A stretch of DNA of 64,000 nt, taken from Streptomyces sp. WM6378 (GTDB taxonomy: Bacteria; Actinomycetota; Actinomycetes; Streptomycetales; Streptomycetaceae). Position numbers and translations under genes: made by a program. The notes under the pieces were generated by a model. That model saw nothing but the letters and a program-made list of their open reading frames with translations, was not told the DNA's origin and searched no databases. This document shows, in pieces, positions 17,101 to 28,229 of this stretch. Numbering within the stretch: position 1 is the stretch's first letter; every line of letters begins with the position of its first letter. The stretch covers positions 1 through 64,000 of the forward strand of contig NZ_LGDD01000291.1 of NCBI RefSeq assembly GCF_001279695.1. Reading direction: 5' to 3'.

Positions 17101-17140
17101 CATGACAGCTGACAGATTTCAATATCTGTCAGCTGTCATG
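17101..17140. promoter_or_regulatory. Perfect 17-bp inverted repeat, candidate operator
   Basis: Arms CATGACAGCTGACAGAT (17101-17117) and ATCTGTCAGCTGTCATG (17124-17140) are perfectly complementary around the 6-nt spacer TTCAAT. Each arm contains two TGACAG half-sites, giving four in all. It lies between the aldo/keto reductase start (leftward) and the DUF6243 gene (rightward) in AT-richer DNA. TetR or a similar dimeric repressor binding is likely. Confidence 0.75.
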
Positions 17141-17236
17141 TGTTGGTCGTCATCTGTGATCCGGTGCCCGGGGCCCCGGCCCCCCACGCCAATAACTGGT
17201 ACAGCTCACCCCCAGGACCCAGGTACCGTCGCCCTC

Positions 17237-17425
17237 ATGGCTAAGAGTCGTAACAACCTGCTCGGTGTCGGTGGACAGCGGAAGAAGGTGTCCCGCAACG
17301 GAGACCAGGGCTCCGTCCAAGGGAGCGCGGCCGACCGGAAGGCGGCCGTGGACAAGAAGGAGGAGCTGCTGCGCAAGATGCGCGAGCGCGCCAACCCCGC
17401 GACGACGGAGTCGAGCGAGAGCTGA
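17237..17425 (+). CDS. DUF6243-like small basic protein
   Basis: A 62-residue hydrophilic protein, MAKSRNNLLGVGGQRKK then a Lys/Arg/Glu-rich helix ending in TTESSES. It matches my memory of small Streptomyces DUF6243 proteins of unknown function. TACCGT lies 7 nt before the ATG, consistent with a leaderless start. It ends before a strong terminator. Confidence 0.75.
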   Translation: MAKSRNNLLGVGGQRKKVSRNGDQGSVQGSAADRKAAVDKKEELLRKMRERANPATTESSES

Positions 17426-17461
17426 TCCGAGGAGTCCGGGGCATCCGGAACATCCGTACGG

Positions 17462-17500
17462 CGAAGGGCCCGGAACGTGTGACACGTTCCGGGCCCTTCG
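17462..17500. terminator. Strong bidirectional hairpin terminator
   Basis: CGAAGGGCCCGGAACGTG pairs with CACGTTCCGGGCCCTTCG over at least 16 bp around a tiny loop. It lies between the converging DUF6243 and MFS genes. Confidence 0.85.
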
Positions 17501-17518
17501 CCGTCGCGGCTCACCCGC

Positions 17519-18973
17519 TCACCGCATGGTGCGCGGCAGCCGCAGGCTCAGCAGGGTCGTCACCACGATCAGGCCGAGCTGGACGAGGAGCGTGACGACG
17601 AGCGCGTCGCGCATGCCCATCGACGGCGCGAGGGCAAGGAAGAGGCTGCCCAGGACGGCGACGCCGAGGGCGATCGCGGACTGCTGGGTGGTGACCATCA
17701 CGCCGCTGCCCACCCCGGCCCGGTCGGCCGGTATGTCGGAGAGCATCAGGCGGATGAGGACCGGGAGTTGCAGGCCCTGGCCGAGGCCGGCGACGGCCAC
17801 ACCCGGGGCGAGTTCGACGATGCTCAGGCCCGACCAGCCGTTCCGCACGGTCAGTACGAGCACGGTGATGCCGACCGCCTGGATCACTCCGCCCGCGGTC
17901 ACCACGCGGGTGCCGAAGCGGCCGATGAGCCGGGGCCCGGCGAGCGAGGCGGCGAAGAAGGCGAGCGCCATCGGCACCAGGGCGAGACCGGCCGAGACCG
18001 GGCCCATCCGCAGTCCCTGCTGGAGCACCACGGCGACCACGAACATGAAGCCGCTGAAGCCGATCGAGAACGGCACCACCATCGCCAGGCCGCGCCGCAG
18101 CGAGGTCGTTTCGAGCAGGCTCGGCGGCACCAGCGGCGTCCGGCCGAGCCGGTCCGCGCGCCGCTCCACCAGGAAGAACGCGACGGCGGCGAAGGGGAAG
18201 ACACCGAGCGAGACCCACGTCCACAGCGGCCAGCCCGCGGCCCGGCCCTCGGTCAGCGGGAGCAGCAGCGAGATCAGGGACAGCGCGAGGAGCAGCGTGC
18301 CCGGCACGTCGATCGTGGCCGGCCGGTGCGAGCGGGTCTCCGGCACCGAACGGGCCGTGAGGAGGATGCCGAGGACGGCGACCGGCACGTTCACCAGGAA
18401 CACCGAGCGCCAGCCGGACCCGGCGATGTCGGCCGCGACCAGGACGCCGCCGAGGATCTGCCCGGCCACCATGGACAGGCCGGCGGTCGCGCCGTACAGG
18501 CTCATCGCCTTGGCGCGGCGCGGGCCCTGGGTGGTGGCCTGGATGGTGGCGAGGACCTGCGGCATCATCAGCGCGGCCGCGGCACCCTGTGCCACCCGGG
18601 CGCCGACCAGCGTCCAGGCGCTCGGCGCGAGGCCGCAGGCCAGCGAGGTGAGGCCGAAGGCGGCCATGCCGATCAGGAAGAGCCGGCGCCGGCCGGCCAT
18701 GTCGCCGAGGCGGCCGCCGAGCACGAGCAGGACGGCGTAGGCGACGCCGTATCCGGCGACGACGAGTTCCAGCAGGGCCGGACCCGCGGCGAGTTCGCTG
18801 TCCATGGACGGCAGGGCGACGTTGACGATGAAGAAGTCGATCAGGGGGAGCGCCGCGCCGAGCAGTACCGTGAACAGCCCGAGCGGCCCGATGACTGCCC
18901 CGTGCTGGGTGACCGGGACAGTAAGGGAAGAGGTGGAAGGGTTGGAGGTCGTCCGTACCGTTGTTTCACTCAC
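17519..18973 (-). CDS. MFS transporter, DHA2-like drug exporter
   Basis: A 484-residue membrane protein with about 14 hydrophobic segments. LPLIDFFIVNVALPSM is the helix-1 motif, LGGRLGDMAGRRRLFLIG is the helix 2-3 loop motif A, and GPLRR-like turns recur. Such proteins export drugs or dyes using the proton gradient. GTG at 18973 fits the hydrophilic N-terminus MSETTVRTT. It is divergent from the XRE/MmyB regulator at 19085, with two CCTGGTAC elements between, and is probably its target. Confidence 0.9.
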   Translation of the reverse strand: MSETTVRTTSNPSTSSLTVPVTQHGAVIGPLGLFTVLLGAALPLIDFFIVNVALPSMDSELAAGPALLELVVAGYGVAYAVLLVLGGRLGDMAGRRRLFLIGMAAFGLTSLACGLAPSAWTLVGARVAQGAAAALMMPQVLATIQATTQGPRRAKAMSLYGATAGLSMVAGQILGGVLVAADIAGSGWRSVFLVNVPVAVLGILLTARSVPETRSHRPATIDVPGTLLLALSLISLLLPLTEGRAAGWPLWTWVSLGVFPFAAVAFFLVERRADRLGRTPLVPPSLLETTSLRRGLAMVVPFSIGFSGFMFVVAVVLQQGLRMGPVSAGLALVPMALAFFAASLAGPRLIGRFGTRVVTAGGVIQAVGITVLVLTVRNGWSGLSIVELAPGVAVAGLGQGLQLPVLIRLMLSDIPADRAGVGSGVMVTTQQSAIALGVAVLGSLFLALAPSMGMRDALVVTLLVQLGLIVVTTLLSLRLPRTMR

Positions 18974-18999
18974 GGGGAAGACGATCCTCTTCCGCTGAG

Positions 19000-19032
19000 C
19001 CTGGTACCAGAGTCTCCTTATCCTGGTACAAG
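19000..19032. promoter_or_regulatory. Direct CCTGGTAC repeats between MFS gene and regulator
   Basis: CCTGGTACCAG (19000-19010) and CCTGGTACAAG (19022-19032) are spaced 22 bp, two helical turns, in the divergent promoter region. A third CCTGGTACCAG lies at 21452-21462 before the second MFS gene. The core GGTACC is palindromic. They are candidate sites for the adjacent XRE/MmyB regulator. Confidence 0.6.
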
Positions 19033-19084
19033 CACTACCTGGCAACCGGCTGACAAGCATCGGCGGGTGCGGCACCCTGAAGCC

Positions 19085-19960
19085 ATGAGCACTGTGGCCC
19101 CGGCAAGCGATGTCCGCCGTCATGAGCTGGCCGAATTCCTGCGCAGCCGCCGCGAGCGCATCACCCCCGAGCAGGTGGGGCTGCCGCCCGGCCGGCGCCG
19201 CCGCACTCCGGGGCTGCGCCGCGAGGAGGTCGCGCAGCTCTCCGCTGTCGGTGTCACCTGGTACACCTGGCTGGAGCAGGCCCGCGACATCCAGGTCTCC
19301 CCGCAGGTCCTGGACGCCCTCGCGCGCGCCCTGCTGCTCGACCCCAGCGAGCGCAGCCACCTGTTCTCGCTGGCCGGCGCCCTCGACCCGGCGCCGAACG
19401 CGGCGTGCCCGAACGTGACGCCCGCGCTGCGCGCAATGCTCGACCAGATGGGGCCGATCCCGGCCTGCATCCAGAACAGCCGGTACGACATCCTCGCGTA
19501 CAACAGCACGTACGGGCGGCTGCTCTGCGATCTCGACGCGCTGGCGCCCGAGGAGCGCAACTGCCTGTGGCTGGCCTTCACCAACCCCGACTGGCGGGCC
19601 TCGGTGGTCGATGTGGCCGAGATGAACCGGGTGATGGCGGCCAAGTTCCGCGCCTCGATGGCCGAGCACCTGGCCGAACCGGCATGGAAGGCGCTGCTGG
19701 CCCGGCTCACGGGTGCCTCTCAGGAGTTCCGCGAGGTGTGGGCCCGGCACGAGGTGGTCAACCAGGGCGGCAAGACCAAGTACCTCCGCAACGCCCACGT
19801 CGGCCTGCTGTCCGTCGAGCACACCAATCTGTGGCTCGGGCCCTCGGCGGGCCCGCGTGTGGTGATGTACGTGCCGACGGACGACGAAACCCGCGGGCGC
19901 CTGGAGCGACTCCAGGAGTTGGCGGACGCCGATCAGGCGTTGGCGTCCGCCGGGGCCTGA
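19085..19960 (+). CDS. XRE-family regulator with MmyB-like ligand domain
   Basis: A 291-residue regulator. The N-terminal HTH_31 domain has the typical FLRSRRERITPEQVGLPPGRRRRTPGLRREEVAQLSAVGVTWYTWLEQ, and the C-terminal PAS-like MmyB domain starts near 100 (ALRAMLDQMGPIPACIQNSRYDILAYN). These proteins commonly sit beside and regulate MFS or oxidoreductase genes. The ATG at 19085 has a weak GAAG. The last 28 nt overlap the 3' end of the convergent second MFS gene. Flanking MFS genes and the shared CCTGGTACCAG elements suggest it controls both. Confidence 0.9.
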   Translation: MSTVAPASDVRRHELAEFLRSRRERITPEQVGLPPGRRRRTPGLRREEVAQLSAVGVTWYTWLEQARDIQVSPQVLDALARALLLDPSERSHLFSLAGALDPAPNAACPNVTPALRAMLDQMGPIPACIQNSRYDILAYNSTYGRLLCDLDALAPEERNCLWLAFTNPDWRASVVDVAEMNRVMAAKFRASMAEHLAEPAWKALLARLTGASQEFREVWARHEVVNQGGKTKYLRNAHVGLLSVEHTNLWLGPSAGPRVVMYVPTDDETRGRLERLQELADADQALASAGA

Positions 19961-21393
19961 ACGGCCGGAGCCTCCAGGCACCGCGCGGTCCGCCGCGCCG
20001 ACTCGCGCGCCCAGCGTCCGCTGGTCGCGAGCCCCACGCACAGCACGCTCAGACCGCAGCCCGTGATGATCCACCAGGCGGGCCGGGCGGCCCCGGGGAA
20101 GCTGTCGGCGTACGCACCGGAGGCGACGCCCGCCATGCCGCCCGCGAGCACCGCGCCGATGACGGCCACGCCCAGGGTCTGGCCGATCTGGCGGCTGGTG
20201 GAGGCGACCGCGGCGGCCACGCCCGCCTGGGAGCGGGGCATTCCGGAGACCGCGGTGTTGGTGATGGGCGCGTTCACCATGCCGAAGCCGAGGCCGAACA
20301 GGACGTACCCGGTGAAAAGGAGCGCCGTGGTCCGCTCGGCGTCGAAGAGCGCGAAGAGCAGCCCGCTCGCGGCCATCGCGACGCCGGCGACCAGCAGGGA
20401 CAGGCGCGGCCCGCGGCTGCCGACGAGGCGGCCCGACAGGGGCGCGCAGACGAAGGTGAGCGCGGCCATGGGCAGCATGTAGAGCCCGGCGTTCAGCGCG
20501 CTCAGACCACGCGCGTTCTGCAGGTACAGGGTGTTGAGGAAGAGGAACCCGCCGAGCGCGGCGAAGGCCGAGATCGCGATGACGGTGGCGCCGCTGAACG
20601 GGGCGCTGCGGAAGAACCGCAGGTCGATGAGGGGTTCCGCGCGCCGGGGCTCGTACATCAGGAGGGCCGCGAGCGCGGCGACGGCTATGGCGACGAAGGC
20701 CAGGATCTGCGGCGAGTCCCACCCGGCGCTGGGCACCTCGATGATCGCGTACGTCAGGGAGCCGAGCAGCGCGATGACCAGGAGCTGGCCGATGGGGTCC
20801 GGGCGGCGCGGCTTGGGGGCGCGGGACTCGGGGACGTAGCGCCAGGTCAGGAAGAGGGCTAGCAGCCCGATGGGCAGGTTGAGCCAGAAGATCGAGCGCC
20901 AGCCGACCGACTCGACGAGCACACCGCCGATGATCGGGCCCGCGGCCATCGAGATGCCGACGACACCGCCCCACACGCCTATGGCGCGGGCGCGTTCGCG
21001 CGGGTCGGTGAAGGTGTTGGTGATGATCGACATCGCGACGGGGTTGAGCATCGAGCCGCCGACCGCCTGCACCATCCGGAAGGCCACCAGGGATTCCAGG
21101 TTGGGGGCCAGCGAGCAGAGCACCGAGCCGATGGTGAACAGGACCAGGCCCGCCTTGAAGACCTTGCGGCGGCCGATGCGGTCGGCGGTGGAGCCCGCCA
21201 GCATCAGCAGCGAGGCGAGGACGAGGGTGTACGCGTCGATCGTCCACTGCAGGCCGGAGACGCCGGAGTGGAAGTCCTTCTGCAGGGAGGGGAGGGCGAC
21301 GTTGAGGACGGTGTTGTCGAGGCTGACGATCAGCAGGCTCATGCAGCAGATCGCCAGGATGAGCATCCGTCGGCGGGGGTTCGGCTCGGACAT
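19933..21393 (-). CDS. MFS transporter, DHA2 (EmrB/QacA-like)
   Basis: A 486-residue transporter with 14 predicted membrane helices. SLDNTVLNVALPSLQKDF is motif D, AGSTADRIGRRKVFKAG is motif A and GISMAAGPIIGGVLVESVGWRSIFWLNLPIG is motif C, typical of drug/proton antiporters. ATG at 21393 begins MSEPNPRRR and has no good ribosome site. Its stop overlaps the end of the XRE regulator gene on the other strand. A CCTGGTACCAG element lies 59-69 nt upstream of the start. Confidence 0.92.
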   Translation of the reverse strand: MSEPNPRRRMLILAICCMSLLIVSLDNTVLNVALPSLQKDFHSGVSGLQWTIDAYTLVLASLLMLAGSTADRIGRRKVFKAGLVLFTIGSVLCSLAPNLESLVAFRMVQAVGGSMLNPVAMSIITNTFTDPRERARAIGVWGGVVGISMAAGPIIGGVLVESVGWRSIFWLNLPIGLLALFLTWRYVPESRAPKPRRPDPIGQLLVIALLGSLTYAIIEVPSAGWDSPQILAFVAIAVAALAALLMYEPRRAEPLIDLRFFRSAPFSGATVIAISAFAALGGFLFLNTLYLQNARGLSALNAGLYMLPMAALTFVCAPLSGRLVGSRGPRLSLLVAGVAMAASGLLFALFDAERTTALLFTGYVLFGLGFGMVNAPITNTAVSGMPRSQAGVAAAVASTSRQIGQTLGVAVIGAVLAGGMAGVASGAYADSFPGAARPAWWIITGCGLSVLCVGLATSGRWARESARRTARCLEAPAVQAPADANA

Positions 21394-21451
21394 GGCATCG
21401 ATAGTACGCCTAACTAATGAACCGGATGGACGGGGCCCAGGTGGCGGCGGT

Positions 21452-21462
21452 CCTGGTACCAG
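21452..21462. promoter_or_regulatory. CCTGGTACCAG element upstream of second MFS gene
   Basis: This is identical over 11 bp to 19000-19010 in front of the first MFS gene. It lies in the 141-nt gap between the leftward MFS gene and the rightward dihydrouridine synthase gene. Confidence 0.55.
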
Positions 21463-21534
21463 TGACACCGGTCTGCGCGCACCCGTTGTCCACAGCCCCG
21501 AAGGGGCACGGCCGGGATGCGCGACAATAAGCAG

Positions 21535-22662
21535 ATGACCACGCTCTCCATCGGCCCGCACACCGTGCAGCCGCCCGTGGTGCTCGCACCCATGGCCGGC
21601 ATCACCAACGCTCCGTTCCGCACCCTGTGCCGCGAGTTCAGCGGCGGCAAGGGCCTGTTCGTCAGCGAGATGATCACGACGCGGGCGCTGGTCGAGCGCA
21701 ACGAGAAGACCATGCAGCTCATCCACTTCGACGAGACCGAGACCCCGCGCTCGATCCAGCTCTACGGAGTGGACCCGGTCACAGTAGGCAAGGCCGTCCG
21801 CATGATCGTGGACGAGAACCTCGCCGACCACATCGACCTCAACTTCGGCTGCCCGGTCCCCAAGGTGACCCGCAAGGGCGGCGGCTCGGCCCTGCCCTAC
21901 AAGCGGCCGCTGCTGCGCGCGATCCTGCACGAGGCCGTCTCCAACGCCGGGGACCTGCCGGTCACCATGAAGATGCGCAAGGGCATCGACGACGACCACA
22001 TCACCTTCCTCGACGCCGGCCGGATCGCCGTCGAGGAAGGCGTCACCGCGATAGCGCTGCACGGCCGCACCGCAGCCCAGCACTACGGCGGCACCGCCGA
22101 CTGGGACGCCATCGCCCGCCTCAAGGAGCACGTCCCCGAGATCCCGGTGCTCGGCAACGGCGACATCTGGTCGGCCGAGGACGCCCTGCGCATGGTCAAG
22201 GAGACCGGCTGCGACGGCGTCGTGGTCGGCCGGGGCTGCCTGGGGCGGCCCTGGCTCTTCGGCGACCTGGTGGCCGCGTTCGAGGGCACGGACTCCTTCG
22301 CGCGCCCCACGCTGCGCACGGTCTCCGAGGTGATGCTGCGGCACGCGACGCTGCTCGGCGAGTGGATCGGCGACGAGACCCGCGGTGTGATCGACTTCCG
22401 CAAGCACGTCGCCTGGTACCTCAAGGGGTTCGCGGTCGGTTCGGAGATGCGCAAGAGCCTGGCCGTCACCTCGTCCCTGGACGAACTGGGCGCTCAGTTG
22501 AGCGAGCTGGACCTGGACCAGCCGTGGCCGATCGGCGCCGACGGCCCGCGCGGCAGAACGTCCGGAAACAACCGGGTCGTCCTGCCGGACGGCTGGCTGA
22601 AGGACCCGTACGACTGCTCCGGCATCAGCATGGAGGCCGAGCTGGACACCTCCGGCGGCTGA
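21535..22662 (+). CDS. dusB: tRNA dihydrouridine synthase
   Basis: A 375-residue FMN enzyme that reduces specific uridines in tRNA to dihydrouridine using NADPH. The TIM barrel begins VVLAPMAGITNAPFR; DLNFGCPVPKVTRKGGGSALPYK contains the catalytic Cys; VTMKMRKG, ALHGRTAAQHYGG and VLGNGDIWSAEDA bind substrate and FMN. ATG at 21535 lies 6 nt after GACAAT, a leaderless arrangement; ATG at 21517 is a less likely alternative. Assignment to the DusB group is by general similarity. Confidence 0.92.
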   Translation: MTTLSIGPHTVQPPVVLAPMAGITNAPFRTLCREFSGGKGLFVSEMITTRALVERNEKTMQLIHFDETETPRSIQLYGVDPVTVGKAVRMIVDENLADHIDLNFGCPVPKVTRKGGGSALPYKRPLLRAILHEAVSNAGDLPVTMKMRKGIDDDHITFLDAGRIAVEEGVTAIALHGRTAAQHYGGTADWDAIARLKEHVPEIPVLGNGDIWSAEDALRMVKETGCDGVVVGRGCLGRPWLFGDLVAAFEGTDSFARPTLRTVSEVMLRHATLLGEWIGDETRGVIDFRKHVAWYLKGFAVGSEMRKSLAVTSSLDELGAQLSELDLDQPWPIGADGPRGRTSGNNRVVLPDGWLKDPYDCSGISMEAELDTSGG

Positions 22663-22803
22663 TCCGGGCCGGTTCGGATCGGCGCGGAACGGTCCAAAGA
22701 GTGGTCCGAGGGCTGGAATCCCGCTCGACTGAGCGCGTGATTCTCGCCACCCTTGATAGGGGTTGCGCTCAGATGAGCGCTTTTCGGGTGGCTGCATCTC
22801 TGA

Positions 22804-22830
22804 AAGGGGTGGCACTGAGTGCCATCCCTT
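22804..22830 (+). terminator. Hairpin downstream of dusB
   Basis: AAGGGGTGGCAC pairs with GTGCCATCCCTT (one G-U pair) around a 3-nt loop, followed by an AT-richer stretch. Its position 140 nt past dusB suits a terminator, though it could also be an attenuator of a longer ppdK leader. Confidence 0.55.
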
Positions 22831-23005
22831 CTGTATTCAAGTAGTGGACTCACTTGGCGCTACGGCTGCTCAGGTGAGCGGATATTGGCTGATCCTTGAC
22901 CCGCTCCCTTCAAGTGTTGAACGTAAGCCCCGGGTGGTCGTTACGCGCCAGTCACTTTCGATCTGGTGGCGGACGAGTGGTTACGCCCCCGTGACGCGCA
23001 AGTGG

Positions 23006-23036
23006 ACATACCCAGACGCCTTCGATCTGGGTATGT
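23006..23036. promoter_or_regulatory. Inverted repeat upstream of ppdK
   Basis: ACATACCCAGA (23006-23016) and TCTGGGTATGT (23026-23036) are perfect 11-bp arms around CGCCTTCGA. The second arm ends 46 nt before the ppdK start. It may be an operator or a leader hairpin. Confidence 0.55.
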
Positions 23037-23082
23037 TCCTCGCCGTCAGGGCAGCCACCGCGGATTCGAGGAGTCGAGACCC

Positions 23083-25806
<2,724 letters not shown>

Positions 25807-25872
25807 GCCCCGGAGCCGCCGCCGGGTCCCCGACCCTCAACACCGATCCGGCGGCGGCTCCGGAACACCAAG

Positions 25873-25908
25873 AAGGGGCAGCAACCCTGTGCGGGGGTGC
25901 TGCCCCTT
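25873..25908 (+). terminator. Intrinsic terminator of ppdK
   Basis: AAGGGGCAGCAACCC pairs imperfectly with GGGGGTGCTGCCCCTT and is followed by TTTTG, a classical stem with a T-run. Confidence 0.85.
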
Positions 25909-26037
25909 TTGCGTTGGCTCTTCCCGCCCCGCCCCGGTAAGCGTTCGCCGGGCGCGTTCGCGGTACACGTCCCGGGTGTGCGGGCGCTTAATTCCTGTTG
26001 AATGGCGGACATTTAACGGGGTGGTGGCCGGAAATGC

Positions 26038-26077
26038 AGAGTGCGGTTCACGGATCCCCACCCGTGAACCGCACTCT
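26038..26077. terminator. Perfect 16-bp hairpin in spacer
   Basis: AGAGTGCGGTTCACGG pairs perfectly with CCGTGAACCGCACTCT around an 8-nt loop. It lies about 230 nt after ppdK and 280 nt before the next gene, in a 555-nt gene-free region. No long T-run follows. A second terminator is most likely. Confidence 0.65.
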
Positions 26078-26361
26078 GTCAACCGCGCCGAGCACGGAGC
26101 CGCCACCTACGCCCACCGCCGCCAGAACCTGTGAAGCCCCCCACGGTCTTCGCAGAATCTTTCCGGTTGGCCCGGTGTCGTGCCCGACGAGGTACAGCTT
26201 TTCGTCCCCGGGGCCCCTTGCGCGAGGCCTTTCAACTGTGGCTGAAAGGCCCGTGGTCACGTGCAGTGACGGGAGGCATACTCAGTCGAGTCGGTCGGGG
26301 GATCAATTGCGGATGCAACACAAGGCAACAGGTTGCAACACAGTGGACAGGTGGGGTTTCG

Positions 26362-27393
26362 GTGCTGCGCATTCATTTCACCGGCGAGGATCTGGCTCGG
26401 CTCCGTATGGCGCCGGGTCCTGACACGCTGTGGGAAACGATTCTCAGCTTTCACCGCTTAAGGGACCGGCGGGGCGCCTCCGTATTCGGTGAATGGCGAC
26501 AGGAAACTCGCGGCCGGTTGAGCGGAGAAACACGATTGCTCTCCGCAGTCGTTCCGTGTCGGGGATATTTCCCCGACTTTCTCACGCCGCCCAAGGGCCC
26601 GCATTCCCTGGAGACCGGACTGGAGCGAATTCGCGAGACACGGCCCGAGCGGCTGCACGCCGAACTCTCCCGGCTCCCCGCGGGCCGCCCGACGACCGGC
26701 TGGGCGGCCTCGCTCGCGGACGGCTGCACCACCCAACTCGGCCGCCTCGCGGATGCGTTGGCCGCCTACCACCAGGCGGCCGTCTCCCCGTACTGGTCGC
26801 ACATACAGACCCGGGTCGACGCCGACCGGGCGGCCCGCGGCCGGGCGCTCCTGGACGGCGGCGCCGACGAACTCCTCGCCTCGCTGCCGCCGATGCTGCG
26901 CTGGCGCGCACCCGTCCTGGAGGCCGACTACCCGGTCGACCGCGAACTCCATCTGGGCGGGCGGGGGTTGCTCCTGCAGCCCTCCTTCTTCTGCCGCCGA
27001 ACCCCGGTCGCCCTCCAGGACCCGAAGCTGCCGCCCGTGCTCGTCTACCCCGTGACGCACACCCAGGCGCCGTACGAATCCCCGCCGGGCCCCGAGCGCG
27101 GCACCTCGCTCGGCCGGCTCGTCGGCCACACCCGCTCCAGCGTGCTCCAGGCCATCGGCAACGGCTGCACCACCAGCGAACTCGCCCGCAGGGCAGGCGT
27201 CTCGCTCGCCTCCGCCAGCCAGCACGCGGGCGTCCTGCGCGACGCCGGGCTCCTGGTCACGCTGCGGCACGGCAACTCCGTATTGCATACGCTGACCCCG
27301 CTCGGCTCCGCGCTGCTCTGCGGCGGGACCCCGCGCGTGCCGAGGCCGCGTCAGTCGTCGATCCCCGAGCGCTCCACGCCGGCCACGATGTAG
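26362..27393 (+). CDS. Winged-helix (ArsR-like) transcriptional regulator
   Basis: A 343-residue protein beginning VLRIHFTGEDLARLRMA. The long N-terminal part (1-250) is of a kind seen only in actinobacterial regulators, and a C-terminal winged helix lies at about 265-325 (RSSVLQAIGNGCTTSELARRAGVSLASASQHAGVLRDAGLLVTLRHGNSVLHTLTPLG), which resembles ArsR. GTG at 26362 follows GGTGGGG. Its last 43 nt overlap the 3' end of the convergent sugar permease gene. The ligand and targets are unknown; the neighbouring ABC importer is a candidate. Confidence 0.85.
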   Translation: MLRIHFTGEDLARLRMAPGPDTLWETILSFHRLRDRRGASVFGEWRQETRGRLSGETRLLSAVVPCRGYFPDFLTPPKGPHSLETGLERIRETRPERLHAELSRLPAGRPTTGWAASLADGCTTQLGRLADALAAYHQAAVSPYWSHIQTRVDADRAARGRALLDGGADELLASLPPMLRWRAPVLEADYPVDRELHLGGRGLLLQPSFFCRRTPVALQDPKLPPVLVYPVTHTQAPYESPPGPERGTSLGRLVGHTRSSVLQAIGNGCTTSELARRAGVSLASASQHAGVLRDAGLLVTLRHGNSVLHTLTPLGSALLCGGTPRVPRPRQSSIPERSTPATM

Positions 27394-28229
27394 CGCTGGA
27401 GCAGCAGGAAGACCAGGACCAGCGGGACGATCGAGACGGCCGCCGCGACGAACAGCTCGTGCAGGTTGACCACCTGGGCGGTGGTGAAGGTGGAGAGCGC
27501 CACCTGCACCGTCCAGGCGTCTTGGTCCTGGCCGATGACCAGCGGCCACAGAAAGGAATTCCAGGCGCCGATGAACACAATGGTGCCGACGGCCGCGAAG
27601 ACCGGGCGCGCATTGGGCACGACGATCCTCCAGTACGTACGCCAATATCCAAGTCCGTCGACGCGGGCCGCATCCTCCAACTCACGTGGAAATCCCGTGA
27701 AGAACTGGCGAAAGACGAAGCACGCGAACCCGGAGAACAGGGTGGGGATGATCAGGCCGCGCAAGCTCGACACCCAGCCGAGGGACGAAACAAGAACGAA
27801 ACTTGGTACGAACGTGACCGCCGCGGGAACCATCAGCGTGCCGAGCACCGCGTAGAAGACCTGGTTGGCGAACCGGTACGGGATGCGCGCGAGGCCGTAC
27901 CCCGCGAGCGAGGCGAACAGCAGGGTGCCCAGCGTCGTCGCGACGGCGATCAGCGCCGAGTTGAGCAGCGAGCGGGCCATCGGGACCGCGGGGTCGTCGA
28001 AGAGTTCGCGCACGTTCGACCAGTGCAGGGTGGACGGGAAGAACGTCCAGTCGGGCGAGGTGATGTCCTGCTCGGCGGCCAGGCCGTTGCGTACCAGCAG
28101 GTAGAAGGGGACCAGGAAGAGCAGCGCGAGCGCGGCCAGGATCGCCCAGCGCAGGGCGCGGCCGACCCGTACGAGCGCCTCGTCGGGGCGGTTGTTCCTT
28201 CGGGCGCCGGGTCGGCGGGGCGCGGTCAT
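27351..28229 (-). CDS. Carbohydrate ABC transporter permease (MalG-like)
   Basis: A 292-residue membrane protein with six hydrophobic segments and the EAA loop ELEDAARVDGLGYWRTYWRIVVPNARP, which docks an ATPase. It is the second permease of a CUT1-type sugar importer. Its ATG overlaps the stop of the first permease by one base (TGATG). The 3' end overlaps the convergent regulator gene. No ATPase gene is present in the operon. Confidence 0.92.
   Translation of the reverse strand: MTAPRRPGARRNNRPDEALVRVGRALRWAILAALALLFLVPFYLLVRNGLAAEQDITSPDWTFFPSTLHWSNVRELFDDPAVPMARSLLNSALIAVATTLGTLLFASLAGYGLARIPYRFANQVFYAVLGTLMVPAAVTFVPSFVLVSSLGWVSSLRGLIIPTLFSGFACFVFRQFFTGFPRELEDAARVDGLGYWRTYWRIVVPNARPVFAAVGTIVFIGAWNSFLWPLVIGQDQDAWTVQVALSTFTTAQVVNLHELFVAAAVSIVPLVLVFLLLQRYIVAGVERSGIDD

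Larger units (their letters stand above)
22663..23082. other. Long leader/spacer between dusB and ppdK
   Basis: These 420 nt contain no credible gene and are clearly less GC-rich between 22740 and 22960. They hold a terminator-like hairpin (22804-22830) and an 11-bp inverted repeat (23006-23036) described separately. The ppdK promoter must lie here. Confidence 0.6.

Noticed and set aside
17519..21247. A 1242-codon frame on the minus strand
   Set aside because: It is a real MFS gene (17519-18973) joined to shadow frame antisense to the XRE gene and out of frame through the second MFS gene. High third-position GC suppresses stops in this frame.
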